5,220 bases of DNA from an uncultured Bifidobacterium sp. (GTDB lineage Bacteria > Actinomycetota > Actinomycetes > Actinomycetales > Bifidobacteriaceae). The translations under genes were made by a program, and so were the position numbers. Under the pieces are notes generated by a model that made no database searches, had not been told where the DNA came from, and saw nothing but the letters and a program-made list of their open reading frames with translations. How positions within the stretch are numbered: the stretch's first letter is position 1; the number at the start of each line of letters is the position of its first letter. Location of the stretch: NCBI GenBank assembly GCA_937874315.1, contig CALNAE010000149.1, forward strand, positions 1-5,220, read 5' to 3'. This document shows, one piece after another, positions 1-5,204 of the stretch.

Positions 1-1
1 G

Positions 2-184
2 CCGTCGATGCACCGCGTTGTTGGCGAGCGTAGGCCAGAACGGTGGGAAGACGCAAGTCCGACGCTATCGACGTTTGCTATAGCGTATTGCAATGCCTTG
101 CGGGAGTACGTCTCGAAGCGACTCGTTCGCAAGGCATTTCATCCGGATGCCACGTTGAAGCCAGACGACACGCCGAGGGCGTAA
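2..184 (+). CDS. 3' end of an unidentified upstream gene (partial)
   Basis: This frame is open from the window edge (first full codon at 2) to a TAA at 182-184, giving 60 residues. I do not recognise the protein. The visible tail has a stretch that looks helical (around STFAIAYCNALREYV), then a basic segment (SKRLVRKAF) and a polar end (KPDDTPRA). By my count about 65% of third codon positions are G or C. The competing frame that would extend the downstream kinase back to 43 has about 46% and uses AGA for arginine repeatedly, so this frame is the better coding candidate. An ATG at 8 could give a free-standing 58-residue protein, but no convincing ribosome binding site can be checked and the frame is already open upstream, so a truncated longer gene is more likely. 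A perfect 11-base inverted repeat (92-102 with 128-138) lies inside it. The call is coding-style evidence only, without a homology match. Confidence 0.55.
   Translation, partial: PSMHRVVGERRPERWEDASPTLSTFAIAYCNALREYVSKRLVRKAFHPDATLKPDDTPRA
92..138 (+). repeat. Perfect 11-bp inverted repeat (stem-loop candidate)
   Basis: AATGCCTTGCG at 92-102 is exactly complementary to CGCAAGGCATT at 128-138. Inside the 25-base loop, GAGT (104-107) can also pair with ACTC (121-124), lengthening the structure. The 3' arm is followed by T and then CATCC, so there is no U tract and it is not a standard intrinsic terminator. It sits within the apparent coding tail of the upstream gene, about 44 bases before its stop. 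Its function is unknown, and chance plus codon constraint could explain it. Confidence 0.5.
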
Positions 185-294
185 GATCACCATACGAATG
201 CGGATATCGGGAAGTCCACGAGACGTCTAGAATCGAAGATGTCGCAGTGCGAAACGTATCTGCGGATCCAAGCCACAAGAAAGGTGCTCCACCA
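185..294 (+). promoter_or_regulatory. Kinase upstream region with a possible -10 element
   Basis: This is the 110-base gap between the upstream stop and the kinase start. TAGAAT at 228-233 matches five of six bases of the TATAAT consensus, and a start site near 240 would give a leader of about 55 bases. I see no good -35 hexamer at 16-18 bases spacing and no TGn extension, so the promoter call is weak. A tight GC hairpin, ACGCC-GAG-GGCGT, lies at 170-182 on the edge of the gap and overlaps the T of the upstream stop codon. I see no riboswitch fold I can name. Confidence 0.3.
277..286 (+). promoter_or_regulatory. Ribosome binding site of the kinase gene
   Basis: AAGAAAGGTG at 277-286 matches the extended anti-Shine-Dalgarno complement (AGAAAGGAGG) at its 5' part and ends eight bases before ATG 295. 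It decides the start: the frame stays open back to a GTG at 43, but the 84 extra residues look non-coding and have no resemblance to the kinase family. Confidence 0.75.
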
Positions 295-1170
295 ATGAGC
301 GAAGATCAGTCGTTATACCAGCGCGATCCCCAATACATCCCCCGTATCGCCGCGGTGCATGACATGTGCGGTTATGGCAAGTGCTCGCTGACTGCGGCCA
401 TTCCGATCCTCTCGGCGGCGGGGTGCGACGTGTGCCCGGTGCCCACGGCCTTGTTCTCCGCCCATACGAAATACAAGGTGTTCACGTTCCATGACACCAC
501 GCCGATTCTTGAGGGATATCTGGACGCATGGCGCAAGGAGGACGTCATGCTCGACGGCGTCTACAGTGGGTTCCTCGGTTCCGCCGAGCAGGTGGCCATC
601 ATCAAGAGGCTCTATCGTGAGTATCCGAAGGCCCTACGATTGGTAGATCCGGTCATGGGAGACGGTGGCGTGATGTATCCCACCTACACCGAGGAACTGT
701 GCCGGGCCGTCGGTGAGCTCAGCGACGGCGCCGACGTGCTGATGCCCAATCTCACCGAGGCCGGTCTGCTTACCGGTCGTCCGTATGCCGGTCAGAATCT
801 TGACGATGCGCAGGTGGAATCATTGTTGAACGCCTTGCTTGAGTTGGGTGCGAAGCATGTCGTGCTCAAAGGCATCGACCGCAATGACGGGAAGCTGCGT
901 AACTTCGTCGTCAGCAGGCAGACGGGAGTGGCGGCGAAACACGAACTCGCCCATGACAAATTGCCGTATATGATCCACGGCACCGGCGACGCCTTCGCCT
1001 CGGCGTTGTGCGGCGCGCTGATGGCCGGCCGGCCCTTGGACGAATCGGCGCATATCGCCGGCGAATTCGTCCGTCATGCCATGGAAAGCACCCGTAACCA
1101 ACCTCGTTTCGAGGAGCGCGGAGTCAGCTTCGAACTGAATCTGGGTGAGCTGACACAACTCGTTCGGTAA
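295..1170 (+). CDS. pdxY: Pyridoxal/pyridoxamine kinase (PfkB/ribokinase-like superfamily)
   Basis: This 291-residue cytoplasmic kinase phosphorylates B6 vitamers (pyridoxal, pyridoxamine, pyridoxine) with ATP at the 5'-hydroxyl, feeding PLP salvage. Seen in the sequence: the N-terminal substrate-side motif RIAAVHDMCGYGKCSLTAAI (residues 17-36), where family members carry HD-SG-G-CSLT; VDPVMGD at 117-123, a family hallmark that contacts phosphate and metal; PNLTEA at 151-156 in the nucleotide-side region; and HGTGD at 228-232, which gives the anion hole and the catalytic-base Asp232. The length is normal for PdxY-type enzymes (about 280-290). The CGYG wording in the first motif, where SG-G is usual, resembles the clade common in Firmicutes and bifidobacteria rather than E. 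coli PdxY. The start at ATG 295 is set by the ribosome binding site at 277-286. It appears to be monocistronic: 204 bases separate it from the next gene. Other PfkB kinases (e.g. ThiD) are possible but the first motif favours a B6 kinase. Exact vitamer preference cannot be read from the sequence. Confidence 0.92.
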   Translation: MSEDQSLYQRDPQYIPRIAAVHDMCGYGKCSLTAAIPILSAAGCDVCPVPTALFSAHTKYKVFTFHDTTPILEGYLDAWRKEDVMLDGVYSGFLGSAEQVAIIKRLYREYPKALRLVDPVMGDGGVMYPTYTEELCRAVGELSDGADVLMPNLTEAGLLTGRPYAGQNLDDAQVESLLNALLELGAKHVVLKGIDRNDGKLRNFVVSRQTGVAAKHELAHDKLPYMIHGTGDAFASALCGALMAGRPLDESAHIAGEFVRHAMESTRNQPRFEERGVSFELNLGELTQLVR

Positions 1171-1205
1171 CCGCGGACAGCATTTGGTCATCTCAAGAAC
1201 CTCGA

Positions 1206-1237
1206 CATGGTTCCCGATATATCCGACGGGATCCATG
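1206..1237 (+). terminator. Imperfect 11-bp hairpin after the kinase (possible terminator)
   Basis: CATGGTTCCCG (1206-1216) pairs with CGGGATCCATG (1227-1237) with one T-T mismatch, around a 10-base loop. It begins 36 bases after the kinase stop. No U run follows, so if it terminates transcription it would be a non-canonical or 3'-end-stabilising structure. Further small stems overlap or follow it: TGCCGG (1236-1241) with CCGGCA (1256-1261), and CCGGC (1256-1260) with GCCGG (1270-1274). The region 1171-1374 holds no gene that I can support. Confidence 0.35.
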
Positions 1238-1332
1238 CCGGGGCTCTTCGCGTATCCGGCACCAATTCCGCCGGAAAAGTCGTGAAATCGCAAGGCGACA
1301 CGCGATGACAAAGCCTTCGACCACATCATCGT

Positions 1333-1360
1333 CCGACATGATTCTCATCGGTCATATTCT
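1333..1360 (+). promoter_or_regulatory. Possible promoter of the yraN-comM-dprA operon
   Basis: CCGACA at 1333-1338 (four of six to TTGACA) is separated by 16 bases from TATTCT at 1355-1360 (four of six to TATAAT). Transcription from it would begin around 1366-1368, leaving fewer than ten bases before the yraN ATG at 1375. That would make a nearly leaderless message, consistent with the absence of a Shine-Dalgarno sequence there. The octamer GGTCATAT occurs twice, at 1350-1357 and 1369-1376, the second copy overlapping the ATG. Both hexamers are mediocre, so this is tentative. Confidence 0.3.
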
Positions 1361-1374
1361 GATGAACTGGTCAT

Positions 1375-1782
1375 ATGAACACGACAACACCCGCATTGCT
1401 CGAAGAACTCGAAGGCAATGTCCTGACCGCTCATGAGCTCGGCATCTGGGGCGAACAGTACGCTCGCGCCTGGCTGGAACAACGTGGATGGTCATGGCTC
1501 TCGTCAAACTGGCGGACCAGATATGGCGAGCTGGATCTGGTGATGCTCGAACCGTCGCGAACCGTGGTGTTCGTCGAGGTGAAAACCCGTAGATCGTCGC
1601 GCTACGGGTTACCCCAAGAGGCGGTGAGCGCGCACAAGCGACTGACATTGCGACGAGCCGGCATTCAATGGCTGCTTGAGCCGACTCATCGCATCGATCA
1701 CCGCGGCGTGCGTTTCGATGTCATCGCCATCCAGATCGGTCAGGGCCGCCCGCGACTGACCCATATCCCGGAGGCGTTCTGA
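1375..1782 (+). CDS. yraN: YraN / UPF0102 family nuclease-fold protein
   Basis: This 135-residue protein is of the UPF0102 family, which has the restriction-endonuclease-like (PD-(D/E)XK) fold and whose cellular role is poorly defined. Seen in the sequence: the family opening LGIWGEQYARAWLEQRGW (residues 22-39); the acidic active-site-like motif GELDLV at 51-56 (Glu52, Asp54); FVEVKTR at 66-72, supplying Glu68 and Lys70; Lys88; and RFDVIAI near 113-119 at the end of the fold. All the residues expected of a metal-dependent nuclease core are present. The length is slightly above the usual 115-130 because of about 15 extra N-terminal residues. ATG 1375 is the first possible ATG after an in-frame TGA at 1363-1365, but it has no clear ribosome binding site; a later non-ATG start cannot be excluded. 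Its TGA shares a base with the comM ATG, which implies translational coupling. Its place next to comM and dprA suggests a role in DNA processing; that is inference from context. Confidence 0.9.
   Translation: MNTTTPALLEELEGNVLTAHELGIWGEQYARAWLEQRGWSWLSSNWRTRYGELDLVMLEPSRTVVFVEVKTRRSSRYGLPQEAVSAHKRLTLRRAGIQWLLEPTHRIDHRGVRFDVIAIQIGQGRPRLTHIPEAF
1770..1774 (+). promoter_or_regulatory. Ribosome binding site of comM
   Basis: GGAGG at 1770-1774 lies seven bases before ATG 1782, inside the last codons of yraN. Together with the TGATG stop/start overlap at 1780-1784 it supports the chosen start. Confidence 0.75.
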
Positions 1783-3311
1783 TGGCCATCGGCAGCGCGC
1801 TTTCGGTGGGCCTGATCGGGCTGAAGGCCTTTCTCATCCATGTCCAGGCGTTTATCTCCCCCGGCCTACCATACTTCTCCATCATCGGATTGCCCGACGC
1901 CTCATTAAGCGAGGCGAGAGAACGAGTGAAGTCGGCATGCTCGGCGAGTGGCTTCTCCTGGCCATCCACCCGAGTGACCGTCAATTTATCGCCGGCCTCA
2001 TTGCCTAAACGTGGATCGTCCCACGACCTTGCCATCGCGGCGAGCGTGCTCAGCGCTTCGGGAATGATCCCCCATGACTGTCTCAAGGACACCATCGCGC
2101 TCGGGGAGGTGAATCTAGACGGTTCCATCCTGCCGATCAATGGTCTGCTGCCCATCCTGTTATATGCCAAGGAACGCGGAATCGGAAGGGTGATCGTCCC
2201 CCATGCCAACGCTGCGGAGGCCGCGCTGGTCGAAGGTGTTCAGACCATATGCCTGCGCCATGTGGGTGAGCTTATCGAGCTGATGGGAGGTTCCGCGCGA
2301 TATCGGTTACACGAGGACATCGAACAGTCGGCGGCCGGATCGGCATCGCCGGTGCAGGCGCACGCGATAGCCGACATGAGCGACGTCATCGGGCAGGATT
2401 ACATCAAGTGGGCCCTCAAAGTCGCGGCCGCCGGTGGTCATCATATGCTGATGACCGGCCCTCCAGGGGCTGGGAAAACCATGCTCGCCGCACGGTTCCC
2501 CGGCATCATGAGCCCCTTGGACGACGACGAACAGCTGGAGGTCGCGTCCATCAGGTCCCTGTGCGGAACATTGCCCGCATATGGCATTCGCGACACCCCG
2601 CCGTTTGAGGCGCCGCATCACACCGCTTCGACCGCGGCGCTGGTCGGCGGAGGGAGTGGGGTGGCGCAGCCTGGTGCGATCACACGCGCCCATCGCGGTG
2701 TGTTGTTCATGGACGAGGCCCCCGAATTTTCGCCGCGCGCCCTGCAGACGCTGCGCGAGCCCCTCGAATCGGGATTCGTGGCATTGTCGCGGGCCAAGGG
2801 GACCACATATTACCCTGCCATGTTCCAGCTCATCATGTCCGCCAACCCCTGTCCGTGCGGGTACGGCTACGGTGACGGAGAACGGTGCACCTGTCGAGAG
2901 AAGGATCGAATCCGATATTTCTCACGATTGTCCGGACCGATTCTCGATCGTATTGATATCCAGGTGGAAGTTCCCCCGGTTCGACAGATCGGGTCTGGGG
3001 GCGAACGGACTTCACAAAACAGCCTGCAGATGCGCGAGGACGTGCGCCAGGCCAGAGCGGCCGCAAGGCGACGATTCGCCAGCCAGCATTGGACCTGCAA
3101 TGCGAGGGCGAGCGGAAAATGGCTCAGGGCAAACACATCGGCGAAGGCGCTGGCACTGATCAACCGGGCTTTGGAACATCATCATCTCAGTCTGCGTGGG
3201 GCCGATCGCGCCATGCGTCTGGCATGGACCCTGTGCGATCTGGCAGGGAAGGACTCGCCAGGAGTCGAAGAGATGATGCAGAGCATCGCGTTGCGAACGA
3301 GAGCGGTCTGA
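1782..3311 (+). CDS. comM: ComM/YifB family AAA+ ATPase (Mg-chelatase-like)
   Basis: This 509-residue protein is full length for the ComM/YifB family. In transformable bacteria such as Vibrio and Haemophilus, ComM is a hexameric helicase that extends heteroduplex by branch migration during integration of foreign DNA. The N-terminal ChlI-like domain spans about residues 15-165, with the family stretches GLPDASLSEARERVKSA and RVTVNLSPASLPKRGSSHDL. The AAA+ domain has Walker A GPPGAGKT at 226-233 (Lys232, Thr233), Walker B LFMDE at 308-312 (Asp311, Glu312), and the family-specific NPCPCG at 355-360 followed by CTC at 369-371, a four-Cys cluster that could bind metal. SGPILDRIDI at 384-393 carries the conserved Arg390. 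The C-terminal Mg-chelatase helical domain (about 410-509) ends with SLRGADRAMRLAWTLCDLAG. All catalytic residues I can check are intact. It overlaps yraN by one base and its stop runs into the dprA ribosome binding site, so the three genes are one operon. A housekeeping recombination role is also possible. Confidence 0.95.
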   Translation: MAIGSALSVGLIGLKAFLIHVQAFISPGLPYFSIIGLPDASLSEARERVKSACSASGFSWPSTRVTVNLSPASLPKRGSSHDLAIAASVLSASGMIPHDCLKDTIALGEVNLDGSILPINGLLPILLYAKERGIGRVIVPHANAAEAALVEGVQTICLRHVGELIELMGGSARYRLHEDIEQSAAGSASPVQAHAIADMSDVIGQDYIKWALKVAAAGGHHMLMTGPPGAGKTMLAARFPGIMSPLDDDEQLEVASIRSLCGTLPAYGIRDTPPFEAPHHTASTAALVGGGSGVAQPGAITRAHRGVLFMDEAPEFSPRALQTLREPLESGFVALSRAKGTTYYPAMFQLIMSANPCPCGYGYGDGERCTCREKDRIRYFSRLSGPILDRIDIQVEVPPVRQIGSGGERTSQNSLQMREDVRQARAAARRRFASQHWTCNARASGKWLRANTSAKALALINRALEHHHLSLRGADRAMRLAWTLCDLAGKDSPGVEEMMQSIALRTRAV

Positions 3312-3316
3312 GGAGG
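3311..3316 (+). promoter_or_regulatory. Ribosome binding site of dprA
   Basis: AGGAGG at 3311-3316 begins with the last base of the comM TGA stop and ends five bases before ATG 3322. Ribosomes finishing comM would be positioned to restart on dprA. Confidence 0.8.
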
Positions 3317-3321
3317 AGACC

Positions 3322-4617
3322 ATGGACACCACCGCCGGCGTGCCGACGCCTGATGAGAATACATTGGCGCGGGCCCTGCTCACCCAGTGCATCGATAGCG
3401 CCGATGCGCTGATGTTCGCGACGATGAAGGGCTGCGAGGATGCCGGGAGGATCGTCGAACTGCTGCTCTCCATCCACTCCGGTGGAGCGGGACGAGATAC
3501 GATGGAGACCTACTTCGCACAAGGCCTGACACGCTGGGGACGCCATGTCAACGCGCAGAGCCTGCAGGCCTTTCGCAGGGCATTGGTGCGATGGCTCACG
3601 CGGCTTGACGGGCTGCCCACGAGTTCGCCCACGGGATTGCTCGATCGGTTCACCCATGGCGGTTCGCTGTGGATCATCGCACCGCACAGCCGATGGTGGC
3701 CGCATCAGCTCGACGATCTGTCGATCAGAAAGGACTGGGCTCCCCCGCTGTGTCTGTGGGGCCGAGGATCGATAGACGCGTTAACCAGCTGTTCCCACCC
3801 GATAGCCATCGTGGGTTCACGCGGCGCCGATGACTACGGAAAGGGCATAGCGCGCTCATTGGCGCAGTCAGCGGCTCGCTCCGGCCACCTCGTCGTTTCG
3901 GGAGGTGCCATGGGAACGGACGCCGCGGCACATTGGGGAGCCCTCGACGCCAAACGCGACGATTTCGATGACGCTGGCCACGGTCGGACCGCCGCGGTCT
4001 TCGCCGGCGGACTGGATCATATCGGTCCCCATGCCAACGACAATCTTTTCGCCCGCATACTCGAGCATGACGGGGTGCTGCTCAGCGAGTTAAGTCCCGA
4101 CGCGATACCGGAACCACGCCGCTTTCTGCTGCGTAACCGCATCATCGCGGCCATCGCCTCCAGCGTTGTCGTCGCTCAGGCGCGTCGCCGCTCAGGCGCA
4201 TTGAACACGGCGAATTGGGCCGCGGATTTGGGACGTGAGGTGTATGCGGCGCCCGGGGCAATCACCACACCGCGCAACGCCGGGTGCAACGCGCTGATCC
4301 GCGACAACAAAGCCGTCATCCTGTGCTCGGTCCACGACATCGACACCATCTGCCACGAGGCTCATGCCCGTGCGACCGATCCCTGCATGGGGGACGAATC
4401 GAGCGGTTCGAACGAAACGATGATATTGCGAGCCATACGCCGATGCAAGGCACATCATCAGAAAGCAACCGTGGATGTCATACTAGACGCCTTGCGGCAA
4501 ACGCAACCGCCGACTTCATCTCAACCGATGACGCCGCAACTGCTGACACAGTCATTGGGGATGATGGAATTGCATGGCTCGATCCGCTTCGATCAGGGAA
4601 TCATCGACACGGCATGA
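3322..4617 (+). CDS. dprA: DNA-processing protein DprA (Smf)
   Basis: This 431-residue cytoplasmic protein belongs to the DprA family, which binds single-stranded DNA and loads RecA on it. An N-terminal helical region of about 150 residues leads to PPLCLWGRGS, the usual lead-in to the core. The Rossmann-like core then shows IAIVGSR (161-167), VVSGGAMGTDAAAHWGAL (191-208), a GLDHIGPHAN loop, LLRNRIIAA (269-277), SGALNTA (291-297) and AAPG (309-312). A C-terminal winged-helix domain is likely at about 364-431 (NETMILRAIRR to MMELHGSIRFDQG). The protein is longer than many DprA proteins (about 290-370), through the N-terminal region and the winged helix. Differences from the common consensus are SGGAMGTD for SGxAxGID, GP for YP in the GLDxxYP loop, and an acidic insertion (KRDDFDDAGHGR) before TAAVFAGG. 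These fit actinobacterial divergence better than decay, since the frame is intact. It is the last gene of the operon; no clear terminator follows. Confidence 0.95.
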   Translation: MDTTAGVPTPDENTLARALLTQCIDSADALMFATMKGCEDAGRIVELLLSIHSGGAGRDTMETYFAQGLTRWGRHVNAQSLQAFRRALVRWLTRLDGLPTSSPTGLLDRFTHGGSLWIIAPHSRWWPHQLDDLSIRKDWAPPLCLWGRGSIDALTSCSHPIAIVGSRGADDYGKGIARSLAQSAARSGHLVVSGGAMGTDAAAHWGALDAKRDDFDDAGHGRTAAVFAGGLDHIGPHANDNLFARILEHDGVLLSELSPDAIPEPRRFLLRNRIIAAIASSVVVAQARRRSGALNTANWAADLGREVYAAPGAITTPRNAGCNALIRDNKAVILCSVHDIDTICHEAHARATDPCMGDESSGSNETMILRAIRRCKAHHQKATVDVILDALRQTQPPTSSQPMTPQLLTQSLGMMELHGSIRFDQGIIDTA

Positions 4618-4665
4618 CATCACGAGACAAGACGTCATACGAGAAGGAACGACATCATACGACAC
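4616..4665 (+). repeat. Three degenerate 15-base repeats after dprA
   Basis: GACATCACGAGACAA (4616-4630), GACGTCATACGAGAA (4631-4645) and GACATCATACGACAC (4651-4665) are imperfect copies; the last two share 12 of 15 bases and the first needs a small gap to align. The first copy overlaps the dprA stop codon. The strand is AT-richer and purine/C biased compared with the genes. The function is unknown; they could be a decayed tandem repeat. Confidence 0.45.
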
Positions 4666-4696
4666 AAGTTGGCACCGGTATATAAGCATCCCAACA

Positions 4697-4722
4697 ATGC
4701 AATCGAATCAAGTCGACTGCAT
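4697..4722 (-). terminator. Hairpin in the convergent intergenic region (weak terminator candidate)
   Basis: ATGCAATCGA (4697-4706) faces TCGACTGCAT (4713-4722) across a six-base loop. On the + strand transcript one A-C mismatch interrupts the stem; on the - strand transcript the same position is a G-U pair, so the full 10-bp stem forms more readily there, about 68 bases past the alkyltransferase stop. No U tract follows on either strand, so termination is only a guess. The rest of 4618-4789 holds only short repeats and no gene I can support. Confidence 0.3.
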
Positions 4723-4802
4723 CAGGCATCCCATCAAGATCCACGGCCGGCACTCGTCGCAAGTCGAATGACGGGGGACGTCTATAGCGTCAAGCATCCC
4801 AT
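4712..4802. repeat. Degenerate direct repeat spanning the alkyltransferase gene end
   Basis: The 23-base segments 4712-4734 and 4780-4802 agree at 18 of 23 positions, 68 bases apart. The right copy includes the stop and the last codons of the alkyltransferase gene. Read on the - strand, the left copy also spells Trp-Asp-Ala-stop, like the real gene end. The core octamer GCATCCCA appears a third time at 4686-4693. This may be a decayed partial duplication of the gene's 3' end, or chance. Confidence 0.4.
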
Positions 4803-5152
4803 TGAAACCGCGAGAGATCGACCAGCCACCCCTCCTCGCCGGCATTCCCGTGGCTCGTCGCCGGAGGGACGAAGCCCACCCCCTCATCCTCCAACAAGGC
4901 ACGCTGCCGCTCCGGGCCACCGAATGCGAATCCCGGGGCGAGGGAACCGTCACGGAATACCACGCGGTGACAGGGAATAACACCGGGCTCGGGATTGGCA
5001 TGCAACGCGTACCCGACAATGCGGGAGTTGCGTGGATTACCGGCGAGCGCCGCGACCTGTCCATACGTGGCGACCCTGCCCTGGGGAATACGGCGCACCA
5101 CGGCGTATACCCGATCGCTGAACGACTCCTCATGCGTCGATTTACTCCTCAT
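4790..5152 (-). CDS. Short MGMT-family O6-alkylguanine-DNA alkyltransferase-like protein
   Basis: This 120-residue protein consists only of the C-terminal, DNA-binding and active-site domain of the Ogt/MGMT family, which removes alkyl groups from guanine O6 onto its own Cys. Visible landmarks are the helix-turn-helix region with GRVATYGQVAALAG (residues 25-38), where Tyr30 matches the base-flipping Tyr; NSRIVGYAL (42-50), with Arg44 as the arginine finger; and the active-site motif IPCHRVV (59-65) with Cys61. The tail LVDLSRFQWDA ends as in alkyltransferase-like (ATL/YbaZ) proteins. Those proteins have Trp in place of the Cys (PWHR), so this one has the ATL size but a reactive-type motif. The N-terminal domain of full Ogt is absent. 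ATG 5152 is chosen because AAGGAGG lies eight bases upstream. The gene is convergent with dprA. It may be a true one-step repair protein or a damage sensor feeding nucleotide excision repair; the sequence alone does not settle this. Confidence 0.9.
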   Translation of the reverse strand: MRSKSTHEESFSDRVYAVVRRIPQGRVATYGQVAALAGNPRNSRIVGYALHANPEPGVIPCHRVVFRDGSLAPGFAFGGPERQRALLEDEGVGFVPPATSHGNAGEEGWLVDLSRFQWDA

Positions 5153-5160
5153 TCCACCAG

Positions 5161-5167
5161 CCTCCTT
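5161..5167 (-). promoter_or_regulatory. Ribosome binding site of the alkyltransferase gene
   Basis: Read on the - strand, AAGGAGG at 5167-5161 precedes ATG 5152 by eight bases. It is a near-complete match to the anti-Shine-Dalgarno complement and fixes the start. Confidence 0.8.
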
Positions 5168-5176
5168 ATCGTCACG

Positions 5177-5204
5177 AGTCTACGCGCCCAACGCCTTATG
5201 TCCA
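5177..5204 (-). promoter_or_regulatory. Possible promoter of the alkyltransferase gene
   Basis: On the - strand TGGACA (5204-5199; five of six to TTGACA) is followed after 16 bases by TAGACT (5182-5177; four of six to TATAAT). A start near 5170 would place the ribosome binding site almost at the 5' end of the message. The remaining 68 bases to the window edge are too short to rule out that an upstream - strand gene ends here instead: one frame stops at TAG 5182-5180, and another at TGA 5151-5149, which would overlap the ATG. Confidence 0.3.

Noticed and set aside
76..84. TGCTATAGC as an extended -10 promoter for the kinase
   Set aside because: It lies inside the apparent upstream coding frame, matches TATAAT at only four bases and has no good -35; the TAGAAT at 228-233 is better placed.
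43..294. N-terminal 84-residue extension of the kinase from GTG 43
   Set aside because: Low third-position GC, repeated AGA codons, no family resemblance, and a good ribosome binding site at 277-286 in front of ATG 295. Another frame across 2-184 looks more like coding sequence.
820..1329. 169-residue open frame on the - strand over the kinase end
   Set aside because: It is antisense to a well-supported kinase through most of its length, with no motif I recognise, and fits a shadow frame in GC-rich DNA.
2581..3159. 192-residue open frame on the + strand inside comM
   Set aside because: It overlaps the conserved ATPase core in another frame; its Arg/Pro/Ser-rich composition is typical of a frame-shifted GC-rich gene.
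4679..4685. TATATAA as a -10 element in the dprA/alkyltransferase gap
   Set aside because: No acceptable -35 hexamer at 16-18 bases on either strand and no gene downstream to be served.
4708..5133. 141-residue open frame on the - strand overlapping the alkyltransferase
   Set aside because: The overlapping frame with PCHR, the Tyr and Arg landmarks and a ribosome binding site is clearly the gene; this one has no family features.
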